Positions 52,550 through 61,621 are shown, numbered from the stretch's first letter. The stretch is 64,000 nucleotides of DNA from Bradyrhizobium sp. 1 (GCF_023073315.1 NZ_JADPJH010000002.1:124001-188000); one strand, 5' to 3'. Notes: generated from the sequence alone by a model not told the origin. Numbers and translations: made by a program.

Positions 52550-53361
52550 TGCAGCACCTCGCCGATCAGATCACGGCCGATCATCCGCACGAGATCGCGG
52601 CGGTAACGCGCGGTGGCGTGGACGTCGTCGCGAGCGCCGAGGTCGTAGGCAAAGGCGTTGAGGGCATCGTCGAGCGCACTGCCTTCCAGCCGCGGCCAGT
52701 TGCGCGCGGTTGGGACATCGGCGACGCCCCCGACTGCGAGGCGAACACCCGTCGGAATCTTCATCGCCGCGCAGGCAACGATGGCGAAATCGCCGTGACG
52801 GCGCGCGACCTCGCGGAATGCGAAGCGCGATCCCTTGATGACGGGCAATGAAATGGCCTCGATCAGCTCGTCATCTGCACGCGCGGTCAGCATCATGCCG
52901 GCAAAGAAGTCCTTGGCCGCGACGCGGCGACGTCGTTTGGCGTTGCGCAAAAGCACTTCGCCGCCGAGCGCGACCAGCGCCAGCGGCATCTCGGCACTGG
53001 GATCGGCATGCGCCAGCGAGCCGCAGATGGTGCCGCGGCTGCGGGTCTGCATGTGCCCGACCCAGGGCAGCGCCAGCGCCACCAGCGGCAGCGCGTCCGC
53101 AAGCTCGGGCCACGCCAGCAGGTCAGCCTGGCGCACACCTGCGCCGATGACGACGGCGTCGCCCTTCCGCTCGATCCGGCGAAGTTCCTTGAGCCGCATG
53201 ATGTCGATCAGCAGTTTTGGCTTGGCGAGGCGCATGTTGAGCATCGCCATCAGCGACTGCCCGCCCGCGAGCACGCGCGCATCGCCGCCTTGCTGCGCAA
53301 GCCCTTCGAGCACGTCGCTGACGGTTTCGGCACGGAGGTAGTCGAATGCGGGCGGCTTCAT
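52546..53361 (-). CDS. hmfB: FAD-binding medium subunit of a molybdenum hydroxylase (HmfB-like)
   Basis: A 271-residue FAD subunit (CoxM/CutM fold). The AGGQSLMAMLNMRLAKP motif (about 32-48) binds the FAD pyrophosphate, and the second motif is TRSRGTICGSLAHADPSAEMP (about 106-126). It lacks the extra 4Fe-4S insertion of 4-hydroxybenzoyl-CoA reductase, which argues for a hydroxylase rather than that reductase. Both ends overlap neighbouring genes by four bases. It is probably the medium chain of 2-furoyl-CoA dehydrogenase. Confidence 0.87.
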   Translation of the reverse strand: MKPPAFDYLRAETVSDVLEGLAQQGGDARVLAGGQSLMAMLNMRLAKPKLLIDIMRLKELRRIERKGDAVVIGAGVRQADLLAWPELADALPLVALALPWVGHMQTRSRGTICGSLAHADPSAEMPLALVALGGEVLLRNAKRRRRVAAKDFFAGMMLTARADDELIEAISLPVIKGSRFAFREVARRHGDFAIVACAAMKIPTGVRLAVGGVADVPTARNWPRLEGSALDDALNAFAYDLGARDDVHATARYRRDLVRMIGRDLIGEVLQ

Positions 53362-56300
53362 CGGCGCCCCCCGAACAGGCTGGCGACCTTGGCCAGCAGC
53401 GCGAACAGCGACAAGCCGCCGCCCTCGGCGCCACCGCCGCCGGCCCTGCGCGCGAGCGCGGTAAAAAACTGGCCGATGATCACCCGCGTGGCGCCGTCGA
53501 GCAGACGGCCGCCGATGCTCGCGACCTTGCCGCCGATGGCGGCGTCGTAGTTGTAGGTCAGCTTTGTCCCGCCATTGCCATCGGGCGCGAGCGTGATGCG
53601 CCCCTCCGCGTTGCCGAAGCCGAGCGCACCGGTCGCTCCTCCACGCAAGGTCACCGCGCGCGGCGGATCGAGATCGAACAGCTCGACATCGGCGCGGTAG
53701 CGTCCGCTGACGGGGCCGATGCCGAGCGTGACGTCGGCGCGGAAATGCGTGTCGGTGACCTTGTCGACGCGTTGGCAGCCGGGAATGACGGATTGCAAGG
53801 TGTTCGGATCGAGCAGCATCGCCCAGACCTGCTCGGGCGCGCCTTTGACGGACGCCTGTCCCTCGCCGCGCAATTGCCGGTCGCCTTCGCGCGCGGGAGC
53901 AGCCGTCGCACCGCCAGCGGGCGCCGGCGGCTCGGCGCCACGCACGAGCTCAGCCAGTCGCGCCGGCACCAGCGGCAGGGTGATGTCGGCAACGCCAAGC
54001 GCATCCGCGACCGCATTGGCGAGGCACACCGGCGTCGACATGCAATTGCCTTCGCCGACGCCCTTTGCGCCGAGCGGCGTGAACGGCGACGGCGTCTCCA
54101 TGTGGAAGATCTCGGGCTCCGGCACCTCGGTCGTGGTCGGCAGCAGATAGTCGGCCAGCGTTCCCGTGAGGAAGCTGCCGTCCTCGGCGTAGGCATATTC
54201 CTCGTAGAGCGCAGCACCGAGTGCCTGCGCAAAGCCGCCGCGGATCTGGCCGTTGACCATGCCGGGATGCAAAATGGTGCCGCAATCGTGCATGGTGACG
54301 TAACGATCGATCCGCGTCTCCAGCGTAACGCGGTCGATTTCGACGCCGCAGAAATCGAAAATGAAACCGTGGCAAAGCGAGGAGTTGATGCGATCGTCCT
54401 CGTCGGGCGGCGTCAGTTCCGGCGGTGTCCAGAACACGGTCTCGCGAATGGTCTGGCCGGCATCATCAGGCAGCGAGCCCGGCGACCAGTGGCTGAGCGC
54501 GGCGACGCGCGAGAACGCGATGCGGTTCTCCGGATTGTGTTTTGAGGCAACGAAGCCGCGCGCGAATACGACGTCCGCGGCCTCGACGTTCAGCTGGCTG
54601 GCGGCAATGCGCGCGAGACGGCCGGCGACACGCTCGGCCGCGAGCTTCGCCGTGCCGGCCACGGCTGCCGCAAACCGGCTGGCGTAATTCCCTGAAGCGA
54701 TCGACCAGGCATCCTTGGCGGTATCGATCTCGGTGTTGACGCGGATGTCTTTCGGCTGGAGGCCGAAGACGTCGGCAACGACCTGCGACAGCACGGTGCG
54801 ATGGCCCTGTCCTTGCGGCACGGAGGCAACATGAACCGTGACGCTGCCGACCGGATCGAGCCCGACCGTCGCTGTCGCCTGCGCGCCGTTCTTCGGCCCG
54901 GCTTTCCGGCGCTCGGCCGCCGTCAGCACGGTGGTGATGTAGCCCATGTTGGAGACGCTGGGCTCGACCACCGCTGTGAAGCCGATGCCGTAGAGACGCC
55001 CCTGCGCGCGTGCCTCGTCGCGCCGCGCTTTGAGTTCCGCGAGCCTGCCCTGCGCGGCCGCGCGCGCGACGGCTTCCTGGTAGTTGCCGGAATCGAGCAA
55101 GGCACCCGTCGCGGTGCGATAGGGAAACGCGCCCGCGTCGATCAGATTGCGCTTGATCACATCGAGCGGATCGAGCTTGAGACTTATTGCGATCCTCTGA
55201 ACCAATCGCTCCAGCGCGAAATAGACCTGCGGTCCACCAAAGCCGCGGTTGAGGCCGGTCGGCGTCTTGTTGGTGACGACGACGCGGTTGCGGATCTTGA
55301 CGTGACGAATGTCGTAGGCACCGGTCATATTGCCGTGCATGCGGTAGAGCGTCGCCGGCTCCGGTGCGCGCAGGTGCGCGCCGCAATCCTCGACCTGGTC
55401 CCAATCCAGCGCGAGGATTTTTCCGTCAGCCGCAACCGCCGCCGACAAAGTCGTCGCGCGGTTGGTCGCCGACACCGATGCGGTGAGGTGCTCGAGCCGA
55501 TCCTCGATCCACTTCACCGGCCGTCCCGTGACGCGTGCGGCAGCGGCAATCAGCACGATGTAGGGAAACACACCCTGCTTGACGCCAAAGCTGCCGCCAG
55601 AATCCGGCGGCGTGCGCAGCCGCAGCCGGTTGCCCGGCACTTTCAGCGCGCGCGCAATCACCGTGTGGATGCTGAACGGGCCCTGGAAATTGGCGAGCAC
55701 CTCATAGGCGTCCTCGCCGGCATCATGCGAGGCGACCACGCCATAGGTCTCGATCGGCGTGCAGGAATTGCGGGGATAGCGGATGTCGATCGAGAAGCGA
55801 TGCGGCGCATCGGCAAAGGCCTTTTCAGGATCGCCGTAACGGAACGCGCGTTCGCTGGCGAGATTGCCGGGGAAGCCGTCATGCAGGACCGGGGCGCCTG
55901 ATACGAGCGCACCGAGCGGATCGACCACGGCGCCGCGCGGGCGGTATTCGACGTTGATCAGCTCCGCCGCATCCTCGGCGCGCGCACGATCAGTTGCGAC
56001 GACCACAGCCACGGGCTCGCCGACATAGCGCACGCGGTCCATCGCAATGGGCCAGCACTCGACCGGCGCCTTCACGCCAACAACGAGGGTTGTCGTGACC
56101 GCCTTGACGGCCTCGCCGGTCAGGACTGCGGTAACGCCCGGCAGACGCTTCGCGGCTTCGATATCGATGGAAAGAATATCGGCATGCGCGTGCGGCGAGC
56201 GCAAAATCGTCGCGTGCAACGTGCCGGGCGCAACGCCGAGATCGTCGATGAAGCGGCCGCCGCCAGAGAGCAGCGCGGCGTCCTCGACGCGCTCGATCGA

Positions 56301-56369
56301 ACGCCCGACCCACGGCCTGTCGTCACCCTGATCGACTGAATTTGCGGATTGAACCGCAGCCTGCACCAT
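53358..56369 (-). CDS. hmfA: molybdopterin-binding large subunit fused to a CoxG-like domain (HmfA-like 2-furoyl-CoA dehydrogenase)
   Basis: A 1003-residue protein. Residues about 20-810 are a xanthine oxidase-type molybdenum subunit with the cofactor motif QGQGH (519-523) and the catalytic glutamate E773 in GAKGVGEGN. The loop at 370-381 reads PTGLNRGFGGPQ, without the cysteine-containing motif of true CO dehydrogenase. After a proline/alanine linker (about 811-830), residues 831-985 form a CoxG/SRPBCC-like domain (GEGQASVKGAPEQVWAMLLDPNTLQSVIPG), and the tail is hydrophobic. It would hydroxylate 2-furoyl-CoA at C5. GGGAGG precedes the ATG. It is the first gene of the hmfABCDE-T operon. Confidence 0.85.
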   Translation of the reverse strand: MVQAAVQSANSVDQGDDRPWVGRSIERVEDAALLSGGGRFIDDLGVAPGTLHATILRSPHAHADILSIDIEAAKRLPGVTAVLTGEAVKAVTTTLVVGVKAPVECWPIAMDRVRYVGEPVAVVVATDRARAEDAAELINVEYRPRGAVVDPLGALVSGAPVLHDGFPGNLASERAFRYGDPEKAFADAPHRFSIDIRYPRNSCTPIETYGVVASHDAGEDAYEVLANFQGPFSIHTVIARALKVPGNRLRLRTPPDSGGSFGVKQGVFPYIVLIAAAARVTGRPVKWIEDRLEHLTASVSATNRATTLSAAVAADGKILALDWDQVEDCGAHLRAPEPATLYRMHGNMTGAYDIRHVKIRNRVVVTNKTPTGLNRGFGGPQVYFALERLVQRIAISLKLDPLDVIKRNLIDAGAFPYRTATGALLDSGNYQEAVARAAAQGRLAELKARRDEARAQGRLYGIGFTAVVEPSVSNMGYITTVLTAAERRKAGPKNGAQATATVGLDPVGSVTVHVASVPQGQGHRTVLSQVVADVFGLQPKDIRVNTEIDTAKDAWSIASGNYASRFAAAVAGTAKLAAERVAGRLARIAASQLNVEAADVVFARGFVASKHNPENRIAFSRVAALSHWSPGSLPDDAGQTIRETVFWTPPELTPPDEDDRINSSLCHGFIFDFCGVEIDRVTLETRIDRYVTMHDCGTILHPGMVNGQIRGGFAQALGAALYEEYAYAEDGSFLTGTLADYLLPTTTEVPEPEIFHMETPSPFTPLGAKGVGEGNCMSTPVCLANAVADALGVADITLPLVPARLAELVRGAEPPAPAGGATAAPAREGDRQLRGEGQASVKGAPEQVWAMLLDPNTLQSVIPGCQRVDKVTDTHFRADVTLGIGPVSGRYRADVELFDLDPPRAVTLRGGATGALGFGNAEGRITLAPDGNGGTKLTYNYDAAIGGKVASIGGRLLDGATRVIIGQFFTALARRAGGGGAEGGGLSLFALLAKVASLFGGRR

Positions 56370-56512
56370 GTCCCGGCATACCTCCCGACGCGTTCTTTGA
56401 CGCGACGGTGACAGATGTCAGGACAGGGGATGCGGGGGCCATACCGCCCGCTCTCACGACTTACCAAATCGTCTCATTCGCGCGCGTGCAGCGCAATATC
56501 AGCCTGCAAGCC

Positions 56513-57352
56513 TCAACCCGCAAGACGCGAGACGTTGCGAAACTCGCGCGGGCTGACACCGGCGTGATCGCGGAAGAACCGCGTGAAATGCGCGGGCTCC
56601 GGAAAGCCAAACCGCTCGCTGAGCTCGCCGAGCGGCGTGTCCTCGCGCATGACAGCATCGAGCGCGCGCTCGATGCGCACGACGTTGAGATAGAGCTTTG
56701 GCGAGACGCCGAGCGATGTCTCGAACAGGCGGAAGAACTGCGCGCGCGACAGCCCTGCGCCCTTCACGAACTGATCGACATTGGCATAGGAATCGTGCAC
56801 CCGCATCGCATCCATCGCGCGGCGGATGCGCCAGTCGCAGCTCACCGCGCTCATGCCGCGGATCGAGGTCGGGAAGCTGCGCCAGGGCGTGAAGCGCTCG
56901 ATCACCGCGATCATAAGGTCGGACAGCGTCTGCTCGTGGGTCCGCACCGCATCCGGATTCGCCATCATTTCGGCCGCCAAATGCAGCGTGAGTTGACGGA
57001 TGCGCGGCGACACCTCGCCCGAGGGACGCTCGAAAAAGCCCGGTGCGCCGCTCGCGGCCCAGCCGGGACGGAACTCCTTCAACCATTCCGGTTCGATATA
57101 GAGCGCCATGATGAGGGTTTTCGGGCGATTGACGTCATGCACATAAGCGTGCGGCTTCCAGCCGTCGACCAGCACGGCGGCGGTGTCCGTCAGCGGCGTC
57201 ACCTGGTCCCCGACCATGAACTGGGTGTCGGCGCCTTCGACCTTGAGCAGGACGTGGCAGTGATGATGAGCGTGGCGGACCAGTGAACGATCCATGTCGA
57301 GCAGCGCGACCCTGCCAAAAGCGCCATGAGCGATGCGCAGGGCCGTCGACAT
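56513..57352 (-). CDS. AraC family transcriptional regulator (HmfR1-like)
   Basis: A 279-residue activator. The N-terminal half is a cupin-like ligand domain (LVRHAHHHCHVLLKVEG, then PLTDTAAVLVDGWKPHAY). The C-terminal 100 residues hold two helix-turn-helix motifs: VDQFVKGAGLSRAQFFRLFETSLGVSPKLYLNVVRIERA and LGELSERFGFPEPAHFTRFFRDHAGVSPREFR. The start at 57352 follows GGAAGGAACTG. It lies between hmfF and hmfA on the same strand, 143 bases upstream of hmfA, and is the likely furoate-responsive activator of that operon. Confidence 0.88.
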   Translation of the reverse strand: MSTALRIAHGAFGRVALLDMDRSLVRHAHHHCHVLLKVEGADTQFMVGDQVTPLTDTAAVLVDGWKPHAYVHDVNRPKTLIMALYIEPEWLKEFRPGWAASGAPGFFERPSGEVSPRIRQLTLHLAAEMMANPDAVRTHEQTLSDLMIAVIERFTPWRSFPTSIRGMSAVSCDWRIRRAMDAMRVHDSYANVDQFVKGAGLSRAQFFRLFETSLGVSPKLYLNVVRIERALDAVMREDTPLGELSERFGFPEPAHFTRFFRDHAGVSPREFRNVSRLAG

Positions 57353-57476
57353 CAGTTCCTTCCTCCCGGCATTGCGCCGCAAAATGGTTGGCTTGTTGGC
57401 GCAGCACTATAAGCAGCACCAGCTACATATTCCAACCGCGCAAACCGACGCAAGTCTTGATCGGCCCATAACCCGC

Positions 57477-58892
57477 TCATGTCCGCGCCTCTGCAAGCAG
57501 CCGCGCGACCGCGGCGCTCGGGTCGGCCTGCAAGGCGGTGGCCAGATTGACCTCCTCCTCGCCCTTGACGCGGATGCGCTTGAAAGCAAGCTCGGGCGCG
57601 CTGACCGGCGCGGTTGCGTCGAGGCCCATCTTGGCGCTGATGCCGTTGTCGGTGGTCGGATCGAGCTTTGAGCCGAGCGCGCCTGACACGACCATGAGGT
57701 CGCGATCGGCCTGGAAGCGCGTGGCCACCGCCCATTCGATCTCCTCGGAAGAGGAGATGTCGACGTCCTTGTCGACCACGATCACCTGCTTGATGTCGTA
57801 ATGCGCGCCGAAAGCGCACATCATGACGTTCTTCGGCTCACCATCATTGGTCTTGTCGATTCTGATCGCGAGATGGTAGCGGCACGTGCCGCCGCGCGTC
57901 AGGCGGACGTCGAGCACATTGGGAAAGCTGCGGCGCAGATGCTGGAGCAGCGTCGCCTCGCGCGGCACGCCGCCGAGGATCAGATGCTCAAAACCGCCGC
58001 CGACGATGGTGTGGAAAATCGGATTCTTGCGATGCGTGATCGCGTCGACCTCGATCACCTCGCGATTGGCGCGCGGACCGTAATATTGGGGGAATTCGCC
58101 GAACGGACCTTCCGGCTCGCGCACGCCTTGCAGGATGCGCCCTTCGATCACAATCTCCGCATGGGCGGGAACGCGAACCGAATTGGTTCGGCACTTGACG
58201 ACGTCCACGGGTGCACCGAGCAGCGCGCCAGCGATCGCCATCTCGTCCTCATCCAGCGCGGCGATGGCTTGCGATGCCAGCATCAGCGCCGGATGGGCGC
58301 CGATCACGATCGCGATCTCCAGCGCCTGGCCCATCTCCTCAGCGAAGCGATAGTAGGAAAACGTGTGCCGCGGCAGCAGCAGCACACCGATGCGGTTCTT
58401 GCCGCTGATTTGACAGCGGTGGATCGAGACGTTCTGAACGCCGGTCTTGGGGTTGCGGGCGATCAGCAGCCCGGCCGTGATGTAAGGACCGCTGTCGCGC
58501 TCATTGTGCTTGGGTACCGGAAGCTGGCGCAGCAGGTCGACGTCCTCAAGGACGACGTCCTGGACCGGCCCGCTCGGAACCTCATGTGTCGGCAGCGGAT
58601 TGCTTGCGGCGGCAAGGAACCGCGGCAGCAGCTGGTCCTCGGTCACGCCGAGGGAATCGGCGACCCAGTCGCGGCCGGCGAACAGATTGGCGACAACAGG
58701 AATCGCATGCCCGTCGGGGCGCGGAAACAGCACCGCACTGTCGCGCTCCAGCCGCTTGGCGACGGCAGCGAGTTCGTCGGCAAGTCCGATGCCCTCGCGG
58801 GCGATGGCGAGCTTGCCGCGCTCGGCGAGATAAGCGAGCCAGGCGCGCAGATCCGACGGCGTACCCTGCTTGGTCGGAGTTTCCATTTGCAT
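57477..58892 (-). CDS. hmfF: UbiD family decarboxylase (HmfF-like, 2,5-furandicarboxylate decarboxylase)
   Basis: A 471-residue prenylated-FMN-dependent decarboxylase. It shows DSGPYITAGLLIARNPKTGVQNVSIHR (133-159), which binds metal and prFMN, and the catalytic REPEGPFGE (258-266) with E259 or E261 and E266 in the acid pair. The IEWAVATRFQADRD region follows. It would decarboxylate 2,5-furandicarboxylate to 2-furoate, given the adjacent hmfABCDE operon and UbiX partner. ATG 58892 or 58886 could be the start. The gene begins 23 bases after the UbiX stop. Confidence 0.88.
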   Translation of the reverse strand: MQMETPTKQGTPSDLRAWLAYLAERGKLAIAREGIGLADELAAVAKRLERDSAVLFPRPDGHAIPVVANLFAGRDWVADSLGVTEDQLLPRFLAAASNPLPTHEVPSGPVQDVVLEDVDLLRQLPVPKHNERDSGPYITAGLLIARNPKTGVQNVSIHRCQISGKNRIGVLLLPRHTFSYYRFAEEMGQALEIAIVIGAHPALMLASQAIAALDEDEMAIAGALLGAPVDVVKCRTNSVRVPAHAEIVIEGRILQGVREPEGPFGEFPQYYGPRANREVIEVDAITHRKNPIFHTIVGGGFEHLILGGVPREATLLQHLRRSFPNVLDVRLTRGGTCRYHLAIRIDKTNDGEPKNVMMCAFGAHYDIKQVIVVDKDVDISSSEEIEWAVATRFQADRDLMVVSGALGSKLDPTTDNGISAKMGLDATAPVSAPELAFKRIRVKGEEEVNLATALQADPSAAVARLLAEART

Positions 58893-58915
58893 ATGACTTT
58901 CCTCAAGTCTTCAGG

Positions 58916-59536
58916 TCAGGGCGCGATCTTGCGCAGCGACGGCGAGCGGCGCTTGAGCGCCTCATCCTCGCCCCAGCGGCGCACCACGCCGATATCGATG
59001 TCGAACAGATCCAGCACGCGGCCGACGGTGTGTTCGACCATGTCTTCGATATTCTCGGGCTTGGCGTAGAAGGCGGGCACGGGCGGCGCGATGATCGCGC
59101 CCATCTCGGACAGTGCGGTCATCGTCCGCAAGTGCCCGGTGTGCAGCGGTGTCTCGCGCACCATCAGCACAAGGCGGCGGCGTTCCTTCAGCACGACGTC
59201 GGCGGCGCGCGTGAGCAGCGTCGTGGTCACGCCCGAAGCGATCTCGGACATCGAGCGCATCGAGCACGGCGCCACGATCATCCCGGCGGTGCGGAATGAA
59301 CCGCTCGAGATTGCGGAGGCCATGTCGTCGATCGCATGACAGACATTGGCGAGTTCCCTCACCTCCGCGATCTTCAAATCGGTTTCATAGGCAAAAGTCA
59401 GCTCGGCGGTCTTCGACATCACCAGATGGGTCTCGACACCGGCATTGCGCAGGAGTTGCAGCAGGCGCACGCCATAGGTGACGCCCGAGGCGCCGGAGAT
59501 GCCGATGATCATCCGCTTGGGCGTAGCGTCCTGCAT
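58916..59536 (-). CDS. hmfG: UbiX family flavin prenyltransferase (HmfG-like)
   Basis: A 206-residue flavin prenyltransferase that makes prenylated FMN for the UbiD partner encoded next to it. The N-terminal IGISGASGVTYGVRLLQLL (about 11-29) binds FMN. VMSKTAELTFAYE, MIVAPCSMRSMSEIASG (about 85-101) and LVLMVRETPLH are standard UbiX motifs. It is transcribed first in the ubiX-ubiD pair and divergently from a LysR gene. Confidence 0.92.
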   Translation of the reverse strand: MQDATPKRMIIGISGASGVTYGVRLLQLLRNAGVETHLVMSKTAELTFAYETDLKIAEVRELANVCHAIDDMASAISSGSFRTAGMIVAPCSMRSMSEIASGVTTTLLTRAADVVLKERRRLVLMVRETPLHTGHLRTMTALSEMGAIIAPPVPAFYAKPENIEDMVEHTVGRVLDLFDIDIGVVRRWGEDEALKRRSPSLRKIAP

Positions 59537-59621
59537 ATTTAGGATTTCGCTCCTTGGGCACGCGTCCTTGAGGGCTGCGCTCCGTCATGAGACTAGGCAT
59601 TCCAAGCCATCACCACAAATA

Positions 59622-59645
59622 ATGATTGATTATATCATCGATCAT
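59622..59645. promoter_or_regulatory. candidate LysR operator between hmfG and the LysR gene
   Basis: ATGATTGAT and ATCGATCAT flank TATATC and form an imperfect inverted repeat in an AT-rich patch that stands out in this GC-rich region. It contains the T-N11-A pattern typical of LysR sites and lies between divergent promoters. Confidence 0.45.
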
Positions 59646-59692
59646 CTGAAATGATGGATCGAGAGCGAGACCGGCGAACAAAGGACAAGTCC

Positions 59693-60646
59693 GTGGAACT
59701 CAGGCAGATGCAATATTTCCTGTGCCTGGCCGAGGAAAAGAACGTCACCCGGGCCGCGCGCCAGCTCAACATCGTGCAGCCGGCGCTGAGCATGCAGATC
59801 GCCAAGCTCGAGGCCGAGCTCGGCCAAAAGCTGTTCGACCGCAGCGTCCAGGGCATGACGCTGACCAGCGCCGGCGAGGCGCTGGCGCGGCTGACGGCGC
59901 CGATCGTGCGCGACGCCGAGCATGCGCGCCAGGAGATGGCGCAGCTCGGCGGGCGCATTTCGGGCCGCGTCTCGGTCGGCCTCATCACGTCGGTCGCGCA
60001 GAGCACGATGGCGAGTTCGTCGGCGACGGTTGCCAGCCGCTATCCCGAAATCACGCTGTCGGCCTGCGAGGGCTATACCGAGACGCTGGTCGACTGGGTC
60101 AACACCAGCCAGCTCGATTTCGCGCTGATCAACGTGCCGCGCCGGAAGACGCCGCTGGCCGCGCATCACATCATGGACGAGGAGATGGTGTTCGCCTGCC
60201 GCAAGGACAGCCCGATCAAACCGCCCGCCAAACTGCGTTTCGACCACATCGCGAATTTCGATCTGGTGCTGCCCTCGAAGCGCCACGGCCTGCGCCTGAT
60301 CCTCGATGAGCACGCCGCCGCAATCGGCATTGACCTGCGCCCGCGGCTGGAGCTCGACACCCTGCCTGCCCTCTGCGACGTGATCGCGACCACCGATTTC
60401 GCAACCGTGCTGCCGACCATCGCACTCCGGCAATCGCTTGCAAGCGGCACCATCCGCGCGCATCGCTTCGACGAACAGCGGATCGTACGCTCGATTGCCT
60501 GGGTGCATCACCCCAGGCGAGCGGTGTCGGTCGCGGCAAAGGCCGTGCTGGATGTCATCAGCAACGACCTCGCCCAGGCCGCAGCCGTGGCGAGGGAGTT
60601 CGTGGAGCCGTCCTCGCGCAGGAAGCCACGGAAGCGAGCTGGTTAG
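59693..60646 (+). CDS. LysR family transcriptional regulator (HmfR2-like)
   Basis: A 317-residue LysR protein. The N-terminal winged helix is ELRQMQYFLCLAEEKNVTRAARQLNIVQPALSMQIAKLEAELGQKLFDRS, followed by a periplasmic-binding-protein-like effector domain (RVSVGLITSVAQS onwards). I prefer the GTG at 59693: it follows AAGGA by seven bases and yields the normal MELRQ-type start. An ATG 42 bases upstream (59651) lies near the operator and lacks a good ribosome binding site. It is divergent from hmfG-hmfF and probably regulates that pair. Confidence 0.88.
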   Translation: MELRQMQYFLCLAEEKNVTRAARQLNIVQPALSMQIAKLEAELGQKLFDRSVQGMTLTSAGEALARLTAPIVRDAEHARQEMAQLGGRISGRVSVGLITSVAQSTMASSSATVASRYPEITLSACEGYTETLVDWVNTSQLDFALINVPRRKTPLAAHHIMDEEMVFACRKDSPIKPPAKLRFDHIANFDLVLPSKRHGLRLILDEHAAAIGIDLRPRLELDTLPALCDVIATTDFATVLPTIALRQSLASGTIRAHRFDEQRIVRSIAWVHHPRRAVSVAAKAVLDVISNDLAQAAAVAREFVEPSSRRKPRKRAG

Positions 60647-60650
60647 AACC

Positions 60651-60671
60651 CGTCGAGATTTGATCTCGACG
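60651..60671 (+). terminator. hairpin downstream of the LysR gene
   Basis: CGTCGAGAT and ATCTCGACG form a perfect nine-base-pair stem with a three-base loop, four bases after the LysR stop. There is no T-run after it, but the position suits a terminator. Confidence 0.5.
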
Positions 60672-60744
60672 CGTTGAAAGTCGTGGTCGTCGGCCTGATA
60701 TTGGTTGGGTTCAGCTCACCTCCCGGATCGATCATTCGCACACC

Positions 60745-61569
60745 ATGCCCTTCTTCCGGCTCAATGACGGTGATCTTCGCCCCGATCACACCATCGATTT
60801 CAATCCCGAGGACGTACCGCGTGCCATCGCCGCATTCGGCGGCGAGATGGTGACGAAGGGCACGGAAGTCGCCATGCACACGCATCGCAAGGACGAGCTT
60901 GTCCTGGCCTTGCGCGGCGTCGTCAGGCTGGAAGCCGGGCAAAGCGTCTGGATCGTGCCACCGCGCTGCGCGGTCTGGATTCCCCGTGATATCGCCCACA
61001 GCGTGAATGTCGCCGGCGATGTCGAGGTCTATTGCCTGTTCGTCGCGCCGGATGCGGCACTGAGGCTGCCCCGGCAATGCTGTACGCTGACGATCTCTCC
61101 TTTGCTGGAACGGCTGCTGGTACATGCCACCCACATGCCTGTTATGTACGACATCGACGGCGCCGATGGCCGGATCGCAACGGTGCTGCTGGACCAGCTG
61201 TCGATGGCACCCGCCGAAGAGCTGCGCTTCCCGATGCCTGAAGATACCAGGCTGCGCCGGATGGCGAGCGCGATGATAGCCGACCCCTCCGACCGCGCGA
61301 CCATCGACGATTGGGGCCGGCGTATCGCAATGGCGCCGCGCACCCTCACGCGCATCCTGCAACGCGAGACCGGCATGAGCTTTGGCCGCTGGCGCCAGCA
61401 GCTCCACATCCTCATCGCGCTTCAACGCCTTGACCAGGGGTCTTCGGTCCAGACCGTGGCGCTCGATCTCGGCTATGAGGGCGCGAGCGCCTTCGTCACC
61501 ATGTTCCGCAAAGCGCTGGGCAAGCCACCGGCGCGATATCTGGCCGAACGCCGCATCGCTGCACATTGA
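60745..61569 (+). CDS. AraC family transcriptional regulator (cupin plus HTH)
   Basis: A 274-residue regulator with an N-terminal cupin (GTEVAMHTHRKDELVLALRGVVRLEAG, about 38-64, whose histidines suit metal binding). The C-terminal AraC domain has ATIDDWGRRIAMAPRTLTRILQRETGMSFGRWRQQLHILIALQRL and VQTVALDLGYEGASAFVTMFRKALGKPPARYL. It resembles the NimR/YpdC group, which controls adjacent small operons. Its target is probably the methyltransferase/flavoprotein pair downstream, though a terminator-like hairpin lies between. Confidence 0.87.
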   Translation: MPFFRLNDGDLRPDHTIDFNPEDVPRAIAAFGGEMVTKGTEVAMHTHRKDELVLALRGVVRLEAGQSVWIVPPRCAVWIPRDIAHSVNVAGDVEVYCLFVAPDAALRLPRQCCTLTISPLLERLLVHATHMPVMYDIDGADGRIATVLLDQLSMAPAEELRFPMPEDTRLRRMASAMIADPSDRATIDDWGRRIAMAPRTLTRILQRETGMSFGRWRQQLHILIALQRLDQGSSVQTVALDLGYEGASAFVTMFRKALGKPPARYLAERRIAAH

Positions 61570-61585
61570 CCGGAAATCGCAATCG

Positions 61586-61621
61586 ATTGTCCCGTCCGCG
61601 GAATGCGGCCGGAGGGACAAT
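61586..61621 (+). terminator. hairpin between the AraC gene and the methyltransferase gene
   Basis: ATTGTCCC (61586-61593) pairs perfectly with GGGACAAT (61614-61621), and inner TCCG and CGGA extend the stem. A short T-run follows. It is a likely terminator of the AraC gene, or an operator for it. Confidence 0.5.

Noticed and set aside
52031..56369. Carbon monoxide dehydrogenase (CoxSML)
   Set aside because: The active-site loop of the large subunit lacks the cysteine motif of form I CO dehydrogenase. The neighbours (CoA ligase, crotonase, UbiD/UbiX) point to furoyl-CoA dehydrogenase.
52031..56369. 4-hydroxybenzoyl-CoA reductase
   Set aside because: The FAD subunit lacks the extra 4Fe-4S insertion of that enzyme and is only 271 residues.
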